Shown piece after piece: positions 18,366 through 26,003 of a DNA stretch of 64,000 bases; positions within the stretch are counted from its first letter, which is position 1; each line of letters starts with the position of its first letter. A program made the translations under genes and the position numbers. The notes under the pieces are model-generated. The model was not told the DNA's origin and ran no database searches. It saw only the letters and a program-made list of their open reading frames with translations. This stretch comes from Verrucomicrobiota bacterium (lineage in GTDB: Bacteria; Verrucomicrobiota; Verrucomicrobiia; Opitutales; Opitutaceae), in the NCBI GenBank assembly GCA_023443455.1, contig JAEZUE010000068.1, positions 1 through 64,000 on the forward strand. Reading direction: 5' to 3'.

Positions 18366-20816
18366 ATGCGTTACCTCCAGAAGTGCGATTTTTGGCTCCC
18401 CCTCCTGTTGCTGGGCGCTTTCGGCGCGGTGCCGCCCGCGGCCCGCGCTGCGGCGGAGCCTGGCGCGACCGAGCCGCCGGTGTTCGTGCTGCCGGCGATG
18501 AGCGAGCCGGTGCAGCCCTTCGCGTTGTCCGAGGTGCGCCTGCTCGACGGGCCGTTCCGGCGGGCGCAGGAACTCGACCGGGAGTATCTCAACTCTCTCG
18601 ATATCGACCGCCTGCTCGCGCCCTTCCGCCTCGAGGCGGGGCTCGAACCGAAGGCGCCGAAGTATCCGAATTGGGAGAGCATCGGACTCGACGGCCACAC
18701 CGCCGGCCACTACCTGACCGCGGTGGCGCAAATGTGGGCCGACACGGGCGACGCCGAAATGAGGCGGCGGCTCGACGCGATGGTGCACGACCTCGCCGAA
18801 TGCCAACGGGCCCAGGGCGACGGTTATGTCGGCGGCATTCCCGGCGGGCGGAAACTCTGGGATGCGGTGGCGGCCGGGAAGATGAACTTCCAGAACTTTT
18901 CCCTCAATGGCGCCTGGGTGCCCTGGTACAACGAGCACAAGCTCTTCGCCGGCCTGCGCGACGCCTGGTTGATCGGGCGCAACGCCGAGGCGCGCGACGT
19001 GCTGGTCCGCCTCGCCGACTGGTGCGACCATCTCCTGCGCGACCTCACCGACGAGCAGATGCAGGGCATGATGCGGGCCGAACACGGCGGCATGAACGAG
19101 GTGCTGGCCGACGTGTACGCGATCACCGGCGACGAGAAATACCTGCGTCTGGCCCGCCGCTTCTCGCAGCGCGCGATCCTCGATCCGCTGCTCCAGCACG
19201 AGGACCGCCTCACCGGTTTCCACGCCAACACCCAGATCCCGAAGGTGATCGGCTACGCGCGCATCGCCGAGCTCGCCGGCGACGCCTCCTGGCGCGACGC
19301 CGCGCGCTTCTTCTGGAACACCGTCGTCGAGCACCGCAGCCTCTCCTTCGGCGGCAACAGCGTGAGCGAGCACTTCAACCCGACCGACGACTTCTCCGGT
19401 GTCGTCGAGAACCGCGAGGGGCCTGAGACCTGCAACACCTACAACATGCTGCGGCTCGCCGAGGTGCTGTTCCGCAGCGAGCCCGCCGCCCGCTACGCCG
19501 ACGCCTACGAGCGGGCGCTCTACAACCACATCCTCTCGTCGCAGCACCCCGAACACGGCGGCTTCGTGTACTTCACGCCGATTCGCCCGCGGCACTACCG
19601 TGTCTACTCGCAGCCGGAGAAGTGCTTCTGGTGCTGCGTCGGCACCGGCCTCGAGAACCATGGGAAGTACGGCGCGTTCATCTATGCCCACACCGCCGAT
19701 GCGCTCTTCGTGAACCTCTTCATCGCCTCCGAGGTCGACTGGGCCGGGCGGGGCGTGCGCGTGCGGCAGGAGACGGCGTTCCCGGACGAGGAGCGGAGCG
19801 CGCTCACGATCCGCTGCGACCGGCCGCAGCGTTTCGCCGTGATGGTGCGCCACCCCGGGTGGGTTTCCGCCGGTGCGCTGCGGATCCGCGTCAACGGCGA
19901 GGACCAACGCTTCGCCCCGATCCCTTCGACCTACATCGCGCTCGAACGCGAGTGGCGCGACGGCGACCGCATCGAGGTGGACCTGCCGATGCGAACCACC
20001 GTCGAGCGCCTGCCCGACGGCTCCGACTACGTCTCGATCCTCCGCGGCCCGATCGTGCTCGCCGCGAAGACGGGTACCGAGAATCTGGATGGACTGGTGG
20101 CCGACGACTCCCGCATGGGCCACGCCGCGCACGGTCCGTACGAGCCGCTCGACCACGCGCCGATGCTCGTCGGCGATCCGGAAACACTCGCCGAGGGCAT
20201 CGTGCCGGTGGCCGGCAAGCCGCTCACGTTCACCGCGGCGTCGTTGATCCGGCCCGATTCGTTTGCGCAGCTCGAGCTCATCCCGTTCTTCCGTCTCCAC
20301 GACGCGCGCTACATGATGTACTGGCGCACGGCCGGAGCGGAGGCGTATCCGCGCATCGTCGCGCAGATCGCCGCCGACGAGCAGGCGCGCCTCGAGCTCG
20401 ATGCACGCTCGGTCGACCACGTGTCGCCCGGCGACCAGCAACCGGAAGTCGAGCATTCGTTCGCTTCGGAGCAGTCCTGGAGCGGGGTCACCAGGGGCCG
20501 GCGCTGGCGCACGGCGCGCGGCTGGTTCAGCTACCGGCTCAAGGTCGCCGCCGATGTCCCGCAGGTGTTGCTGGTCACCTATGATCGCGAGGAGACGGGC
20601 AGGGCGTTCGATGTGCTGCTCGACGACCAGCCCGTCGCCGCGGAACCAGGACGGGGGGATGCGGAGGGACGGTTCGTGGTCGTCGGTTATCCGCTGCCTC
20701 CGGCTGTGCTCGCCGCCGTGAAGGACGGCGGCGTCACCCTGAAATTCGCCGCGCAACCCGGCGCGCAAACCGCCGCCGTCTACGATGTGCGGCTGGTGAG
20801 GGCCGGCGAACGCTGA
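18366..20816 (+). CDS. GH127-type beta-L-arabinofuranosidase (DUF1680), secreted
   Basis: An 816-residue secreted glycoside hydrolase related to GH127/GH146, which release L-arabinofuranose from plant glycans. A signal peptide covers about the first 30 residues. The catalytic domain has the expected Glu-Cys pair in 'REGPETCNTYNM' and the Cys-Cys of 'FWCCVGTGLENH'. In known members Glu plus three Cys bind zinc and one Cys is the nucleophile. 'GHTAGHYLTAVAQM' and 'VPWYNEHKLFAGL' are further family blocks. A C-terminal beta domain (about residues 690-816) is like DUF6805. It fits with the xylanase and DUF4038 genes as an arabinoxylan or arabinan side-chain remover. Confidence 0.93.
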   Translation: MRYLQKCDFWLPLLLLGAFGAVPPAARAAAEPGATEPPVFVLPAMSEPVQPFALSEVRLLDGPFRRAQELDREYLNSLDIDRLLAPFRLEAGLEPKAPKYPNWESIGLDGHTAGHYLTAVAQMWADTGDAEMRRRLDAMVHDLAECQRAQGDGYVGGIPGGRKLWDAVAAGKMNFQNFSLNGAWVPWYNEHKLFAGLRDAWLIGRNAEARDVLVRLADWCDHLLRDLTDEQMQGMMRAEHGGMNEVLADVYAITGDEKYLRLARRFSQRAILDPLLQHEDRLTGFHANTQIPKVIGYARIAELAGDASWRDAARFFWNTVVEHRSLSFGGNSVSEHFNPTDDFSGVVENREGPETCNTYNMLRLAEVLFRSEPAARYADAYERALYNHILSSQHPEHGGFVYFTPIRPRHYRVYSQPEKCFWCCVGTGLENHGKYGAFIYAHTADALFVNLFIASEVDWAGRGVRVRQETAFPDEERSALTIRCDRPQRFAVMVRHPGWVSAGALRIRVNGEDQRFAPIPSTYIALEREWRDGDRIEVDLPMRTTVERLPDGSDYVSILRGPIVLAAKTGTENLDGLVADDSRMGHAAHGPYEPLDHAPMLVGDPETLAEGIVPVAGKPLTFTAASLIRPDSFAQLELIPFFRLHDARYMMYWRTAGAEAYPRIVAQIAADEQARLELDARSVDHVSPGDQQPEVEHSFASEQSWSGVTRGRRWRTARGWFSYRLKVAADVPQVLLVTYDREETGRAFDVLLDDQPVAAEPGRGDAEGRFVVVGYPLPPAVLAAVKDGGVTLKFAAQPGAQTAAVYDVRLVRAGER

Positions 20817-20867
20817 ACGCGGACCTCCCGCACCGATGCCACGGGAGGGAGGTGCCTGCGCTCAGCC

Positions 20868-20997
20868 GTGACGATGCGGTCGAGAGGCGAGCGTCGAGGG
20901 GCGAGCGTCAAACCATCGGTGGCGAACGTCCATCATGAGTGCTTTGCTCGATCTCCTCTGTGATCGGCTCCTCGACGCTCGTTCCTCGTCCCTCGAC
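20868..20997. repeat. Dispersed inverted-repeat element, divergent copy A
   Basis: The left end (20868-20909) matches the left end of the 41.1-kb copy with about five mismatches over about 41 positions. The right end (20968-20997) reads as the inverted complement of the same left sequence. The core between them (about 20910-20967) is unrelated to the other two copies. It lies between the convergent GH127 and RNase R genes. Confidence 0.7.
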
Positions 20998-21011
20998 CGA
21001 ATGCCCACGGA

Positions 21012-23258
21012 TCAGGCGACGCGGAAGTCGATCTGGCGTTTGAAGCGGTCGACCCGCTCGACGAAGACGTCGATCTTCTGCCCGAGGGTGAAGCGGCGTT
21101 TGCGGCGGCGGCCGACGAGGGCGGCGCCGCCGTCCTCGACGTTGTAGAAGTCGTCGTCGAGGGTGGAGACGTGGATGAAGCCGAAGGCCTGCGACTCGAC
21201 GAGTTCGACGAACATGCCGTGGTTGCGGATCTCGAGCACGACCGCGGCGAGCGGGGTGCGTTTCTTCTTCTTCATCTCGCGCTCGAAGTACTCGAGCAGC
21301 TTCACCTTCACCGAGTCGCGCTCGGCCTCGGTGCTGTTCTGCTCGGTGAGGCTGAGGTGCTCGGCGAGCTGGGGCATGTGCTCGGCGCGGTATTCGAATT
21401 TCCAGCCGCGGCGGGCCGGGCGCTGGAGGTGGCGCACGAGGTAGTGGTCGAAGACGCGGTGGACGACCAGGTCGGAGTAGCGGCGGATCGGCGAGGTGAA
21501 GTGGGTGTAGTCCTTCTTGGCCAGGCCGAAGTGCCCCTCGGGCTTCTCGCGGTAGCAGGCGCGGGCGAGGCTGCGCAGCAGCTGGGTGCGGAGGATGTGG
21601 CTCTGCGGGTGGGTGCGGATGAGGGCGAGCACGCGGGTGAGCTCGCGGCGCTGGGTGAGGTCGCCGGCCTTCACGCCCTGGGTGGCGAGGAACTCGCGGA
21701 AGTCCTGCAGGCGATCCTCGTCGGGGTCGTCGTGCACGCGGTAGACCGAGGGCAGCTGGTGTTGTCGGGTGATCTTGGCGACGGCCTCGTTGGCCAGGAG
21801 CATGAACTCCTCGATGAGCTGGTGGCTCTCGTCGTTCTCGATGCGCTCGAGGCGGTCGGCGTAGCCCTGTTCGTCGACGAAGACCTTGGTCTCGGGCATG
21901 TCGAGGTCGAGGGCGCCGGTGCGGAAGCGTTCCTTGCGGAGCTTGGCGGCGATGCGCCAGAAGGTGCGGATCATCGCCTGCAGCTCCTTGAGCTCCGGGT
22001 CGGGCAGGGAGGAGAGCGGGCGGCCGGTGGCGCCGGTCTGGTGGGCGGGCGGCAGCGGGAGTTTGCGGATCTTGCGCAGGTCGTCCTCCTTGAGCAGCGC
22101 GTAGGCCTGGCGGTAGGTGAGGCGCTTGCGGCTGCGGATGACGGTGTTGGCGAACTCGGTGGCGGTGAGGCGGCCCTGGCGGTCGAAGGTGAAGAAGACG
22201 CTCTTGGTCAGGCGGTCCTCGGCCTCCTTGAGCGAGCACAGGCCGTTGGAGAGCTTGAAGGGCAGCATGGGCACGACGGTGCCGACCAGGTAGGTGCTGT
22301 TGCCGCGGCGGCGGGCCTCGCGGTCGAGCGCGGTGCCGGTGCGCACGTAGGCGCCCACATCCGCGATGTGGACACCGATGCGCACGGAGCCGTTGGCATC
22401 GGTTTCCAACGACAGGGCGTCGTCGAAGTCCTTGGCGTCGTCGGGGTCGATGGTGCAGGTGGGGATCTTGCGCAGGTCGAGGCGGTGGTTGCGCTCGGCG
22501 GGCTGCACGGTGTCGGGCAGGGAGGCGACCTCGGCCTCGACCTCGGCGGGGAAGGCGGTCTCGAGCTTGTACTTGTGGTAGATCGCGGCGAGCTCGGCGC
22601 GGGGCTCGAAGGTGCGGCCGAGCACCTCGAGGATCTCGCCCTCGGGGTTGACGTGGCGGTTCTCCCATTCGAGCAGCCGCACGACAACCTTGTCGCCGAT
22701 CGCCGGTTTGGGCTGGAGGGCGGACTGGGCGGGATTGGCGACGTAGACGTCGCGGAAGAAGCGCGGGTCGTCGGGGGCGACGCAGTAGAGCTGGCGGGTG
22801 CGCTGGAGGGTGCCGGTGAGGGTGTCGCGGCCGCGGGAGAGGATACGGATGACGCGGCCGGTGGGGGCGGTCGACGGGCCGCCGCGCCGCTGGCGGGGGG
22901 CGGCGGCGAGGCGCACGACGACGCGGTCGCCATGCAGGGCGGTGCCGGTGTCCTCGGAGGCGATCTCGACGGGCTCGGGTTTGGCGGTGGCGCCTTCGGC
23001 GGCTTCGGGGCGGAGGATGCCGCGGCCGTTGGGGCGGATCTGGAGGGTGCCGGTGACGAGGTCGGCATCGGCGGGCAGGCAGAAGCGGTCGGCCTTGATG
23101 CGCACGACCGAGCCGCGTTGGAGGAGTTGCTGGAGCTCGGCGTCGAGCTTGCGCACCTCGTGTTTCTTGAGGCCGAGAGTGGCCGCGATTTCCTTGAGCG
23201 ACAGCGGCACGTAGTCGCGTTGCCCCAGCAGTTGGAGCAGACGCCCGGAGAGTTTCAT
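21012..23258 (-). CDS. rnr: Ribonuclease R
   Basis: A 748-residue 3'-to-5' exoribonuclease of the RNase II/R family, which degrades structured RNA and takes part in rRNA quality control. The order is: N-terminal winged-helix region (residues 1-65), cold-shock domains (about 70-240), the RNB catalytic domain with the metal-binding Asp cluster 'DPDDAKDFDDALSL', and a C-terminal S1 domain ('FVELVESQAFGFIHVSTL') with a basic patch. The RNB hallmark 'HFTSPIRRYSDLVVHR' is present. The ATG at 23258 is preferred; the frame is open 12 codons further. It is divergent from glgA with a 53-nt gap and convergent with GH127. Confidence 0.95.
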   Translation of the reverse strand: MKLSGRLLQLLGQRDYVPLSLKEIAATLGLKKHEVRKLDAELQQLLQRGSVVRIKADRFCLPADADLVTGTLQIRPNGRGILRPEAAEGATAKPEPVEIASEDTGTALHGDRVVVRLAAAPRQRRGGPSTAPTGRVIRILSRGRDTLTGTLQRTRQLYCVAPDDPRFFRDVYVANPAQSALQPKPAIGDKVVVRLLEWENRHVNPEGEILEVLGRTFEPRAELAAIYHKYKLETAFPAEVEAEVASLPDTVQPAERNHRLDLRKIPTCTIDPDDAKDFDDALSLETDANGSVRIGVHIADVGAYVRTGTALDREARRRGNSTYLVGTVVPMLPFKLSNGLCSLKEAEDRLTKSVFFTFDRQGRLTATEFANTVIRSRKRLTYRQAYALLKEDDLRKIRKLPLPPAHQTGATGRPLSSLPDPELKELQAMIRTFWRIAAKLRKERFRTGALDLDMPETKVFVDEQGYADRLERIENDESHQLIEEFMLLANEAVAKITRQHQLPSVYRVHDDPDEDRLQDFREFLATQGVKAGDLTQRRELTRVLALIRTHPQSHILRTQLLRSLARACYREKPEGHFGLAKKDYTHFTSPIRRYSDLVVHRVFDHYLVRHLQRPARRGWKFEYRAEHMPQLAEHLSLTEQNSTEAERDSVKVKLLEYFEREMKKKKRTPLAAVVLEIRNHGMFVELVESQAFGFIHVSTLDDDFYNVEDGGAALVGRRRKRRFTLGQKIDVFVERVDRFKRQIDFRVA

Positions 23259-23311
23259 GGCGCGGAAATTGGGATGGAAACCGGCCGGGCACAACCTCAG
23301 TTTGGCCCGCG

Positions 23312-24754
23312 ATGAATATCGTGCATGCAGCGGGCGAGTTGTTTCCGTTCATGAAGACGGGCGGATTGGCGGACGCGGTGGGCGGCCTGGCGAAGGCGCT
23401 CGCGGCGGCCGGTCATGAGGTTTCGGTGTTTCTGCCCGGGTATCGCACGGCCCTGGACCATCCGGCGGCGGACAGCGCGGAGCGCGTGCACCGGCTCCAG
23501 GTCGAGGTGGGCGGGCGCTACCTGCGCGCCGACCTGCTGCGGGTCCGGGTGGGGCTGCGGCATACGACCTACCTCATCCAGCGCGACGAGTATTTCGACC
23601 GGCGCGGCGCCTACGGGTCCGCGGAGCGCGACTACGACGACAACGCCGAGCGTTTCATCTTCTTCTCGAAGGCGGTGGCGGAGGCGATGCGGCTGATGGA
23701 CCTGAAGGCCGACGTCGTCCACGCGCACGACTGGCAGACGGCGCTGCTGCCGGTGTACGTGCGCCTCGCGGAGGAGCGGCACCGCACGACGCTGGCGGTG
23801 AAGACGGTCTTCACGGTGCACAACCAGGCGTTCCAGGGCGTGTTCCCGATGGATACGTTCGGGCTGACGGGGCTGCCGGAGGAGTTCCGCAGTGTCGACG
23901 GGCTCGAGTTCTTCGGGCAGATCAACCTGATGAAGGCGGGGCTGCTGTTCGCCGACCGGGTGACGACGGTGAGCCCGACCTACGCCAAGGAGATCCAGAC
24001 GCCCGAGTACGGCTGCGGGTTGGAGGGCGTGATCGCCACCCGCGCCTCCGACCTGGTGGGACTGCTCAACGGCATCGACGACGAGGTGTGGAACCCGTCG
24101 ACCGACGTGCTGCTGCCGGCCCGCTACAGTGTGGACGATCTGGCGGGCAAGGCGAAATGCCGGCGGGCGCTGCTGCGCAAATGCGGGTTCGACCCGGAGA
24201 CGACCGCCCCGGTATTCGGAATGATCTGCCGGTTGACCGAGCAGAAGGGGCTGGATCTGGTGCTCGGAGCCCGGAGCGTGTTCGAGAAGGAGGATTGCCG
24301 GCTGATCATCGTGGGCATGGGCCAGCCGCACTACGAGCAGGCGGTGTTCGAGCTGGCGCAGGCCAATCCGCGCAAGATCGCGCTGGCCCGGGTGCTCGAC
24401 GAGCCGATGACGCACCTGGTGGAAGCGGGGGCCGACTTCTTCCTCATGCCCTCGCTGTTCGAGCCGTGCGGGCTCAACCAGATGTATTCGCAACGTTATG
24501 GCACGGTGCCGTTGTGCAGCCGGGTGGGCGGGCTGGCCGACACCGTGGTGGACCTCGAGGAGGCGCCCGAGGCCGGCACGGGGCTGCTGTTCACGCCGAG
24601 CGAGCAGGGCATCTTCTGGGCGCTGCAGCGGGCGTTCGTGCTCGCGCGCCAGCCCGGGAAGATGGCGGGGCTGATCCGGCGGGGCATGGAGCGGGATTTC
24701 AGCTGGAGCCGGGCGGCCGGCGCCTACGAACGGCTCTATCGCGACGAAATCTGA
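23312..24754 (+). CDS. glgA: Glycogen synthase (ADP-glucose), GT5
   Basis: A 480-residue GT-B glycosyltransferase that extends glycogen from ADP-glucose in the cytoplasm. The N-terminal 'AGELFPFMKTGGLADAVGGL' carries the KTGGL substrate-binding motif. The C-terminal half has 'RLTEQKGLDLVLGA' and 'MPSLFEPCGLNQMYS', with the conserved catalytic Glu in the latter. 'HAHDWQTALLPVY' is also typical. The length is normal for bacterial GlgA. No other glycogen genes are next to it. Confidence 0.96.
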   Translation: MNIVHAAGELFPFMKTGGLADAVGGLAKALAAAGHEVSVFLPGYRTALDHPAADSAERVHRLQVEVGGRYLRADLLRVRVGLRHTTYLIQRDEYFDRRGAYGSAERDYDDNAERFIFFSKAVAEAMRLMDLKADVVHAHDWQTALLPVYVRLAEERHRTTLAVKTVFTVHNQAFQGVFPMDTFGLTGLPEEFRSVDGLEFFGQINLMKAGLLFADRVTTVSPTYAKEIQTPEYGCGLEGVIATRASDLVGLLNGIDDEVWNPSTDVLLPARYSVDDLAGKAKCRRALLRKCGFDPETTAPVFGMICRLTEQKGLDLVLGARSVFEKEDCRLIIVGMGQPHYEQAVFELAQANPRKIALARVLDEPMTHLVEAGADFFLMPSLFEPCGLNQMYSQRYGTVPLCSRVGGLADTVVDLEEAPEAGTGLLFTPSEQGIFWALQRAFVLARQPGKMAGLIRRGMERDFSWSRAAGAYERLYRDEI

Positions 24755-24824
24755 GCGTTCCCGGTTTTTCGGATGCGCGAACTCGCCTTCCTCCCCCGGG
24801 TCGCCTATCACCGCGACTGATCCC

Positions 24825-26003
24825 ATGAAAATCGAGCAGCGACTCTGGAAGGGGACGGGATGGAGCGAGCCCCGGCGTGCAGGCGACGATGCGGTGGCGC
24901 AGACCGCCGAGCTGGTCCTCGTGTTCGGCGACACGAGCCTGCTGGTGCCGGAGGCCCCGGCGTTGGAACGGCTCGGGGCATTGTATCCGAACGCGCTGCT
25001 TTTCGGCTGCTCGACGGCCGGGGAGATCCTCGGCACGGAGGTGCGCGAGCGTTCGCTGGTGGCCACGGCGGTGGCGTTCGCCGACGCGCAGTTCCGCAGC
25101 GCGAGCGTGGTCTTGGCGGAGTGCGGCGGCAGCCACGCGGCCGGCGAGAAGCTGGCGGCGCTGCTGCCGCTCGATGTCCCGGGAGCGGATGGCGCGCCCG
25201 GGGAACCGCTCCGGCATGTATTCGTCCTTTCCGACGGGCTGAACGTGAACGGCAGCGACTTGGTGCGGGGCTTGGCCGCGAGGCTTCCTGCGGCCGTTTC
25301 GGTGACCGGTGGTCTGGCGGGCGACGGTGAACGCTTCGCGCAGACGCGGGTCGTGATCGGCGCGCGCTGCGAGACCGGCCTCGTGGCCGCGCTCGGCTTC
25401 TACGGCGAGCATCTCACGGTGGGTTTCGGCTCGTTGGGCGGCTGGGACCCGTTCGGTCCCGAGCGGCTCATCACGCGTTCGCAGGGCAACGTGCTGCACG
25501 AGTTCGACGGCCAGTCGGCGCTCGGCCTGTACAAGAGGTACCTCGGCGAGCACGCCCAGCGTCTGCCCGCCTCGGGTCTGCTGTTCCCGCTGAGCATCCG
25601 CACCAAGACCGGCGACGTGCCGGTCGTGCGCACGATCTTGGCGGTCGACGAGGCCACGCAGAGCCTGACCTTCGCCGGGGACGTGCCGGAGGGCGCCTAT
25701 GCGAGGTTGATGAAGGCCAACTTCGACCGGCTCATCGACGGAGCCAGCGATGCGGCGAGGGCGAGCCATGGCGCGGGCGGTGTTGGTGCCCCGGAGTTGG
25801 CGATCCTGATCAGCTGCGTGGGCCGCAAGCTGGTGCTCAGGCAGCGGGTCGAGGAGGAGGTGGAGGGCGTGCGCGAGGTGCTCGGCGAGGCCGCGGTCCT
25901 GGCCGGTTTCTATTCCTACGGCGAGATTTCGCCCTTCGTGCGCGGCGCGCGCTGCGAACTCCACAACCAGACGATGTCGCTGACGACGTTGGTGGAAACA
26001 TGA
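24825..26003 (+). CDS. FIST domain sensory protein
   Basis: A cytoplasmic 392-residue protein made of an N-terminal FIST domain ('LFGCSTAGEILGTEVRE', 'HVFVLSDGLNVNGSDLVRGL', 'VTGGLAGDGERF') and a FIST_C domain ('LLFPLSIRTK', 'GFYSYGEISPF'). FIST domains are predicted ligand-binding sensors, proposed to bind small molecules such as amino acids. Its stop overlaps the next gene's start (ATGA at 26000-26003). The two proteins are almost certainly made together, with the FIST protein a likely input partner of the kinase that follows. Confidence 0.9.
   Translation: MKIEQRLWKGTGWSEPRRAGDDAVAQTAELVLVFGDTSLLVPEAPALERLGALYPNALLFGCSTAGEILGTEVRERSLVATAVAFADAQFRSASVVLAECGGSHAAGEKLAALLPLDVPGADGAPGEPLRHVFVLSDGLNVNGSDLVRGLAARLPAAVSVTGGLAGDGERFAQTRVVIGARCETGLVAALGFYGEHLTVGFGSLGGWDPFGPERLITRSQGNVLHEFDGQSALGLYKRYLGEHAQRLPASGLLFPLSIRTKTGDVPVVRTILAVDEATQSLTFAGDVPEGAYARLMKANFDRLIDGASDAARASHGAGGVGAPELAILISCVGRKLVLRQRVEEEVEGVREVLGEAAVLAGFYSYGEISPFVRGARCELHNQTMSLTTLVET

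Noticed and set aside
20935..21147. A 70-residue plus-strand frame in the gap after GH127
   Set aside because: It lies within the dispersed repeat and runs into the RNase R gene; composition is that of the repeat.
20908..23352. An 814-residue minus-strand frame overlapping RNase R
   Set aside because: Arg/Pro/His-rich shadow frame of the RNase R gene without motifs.
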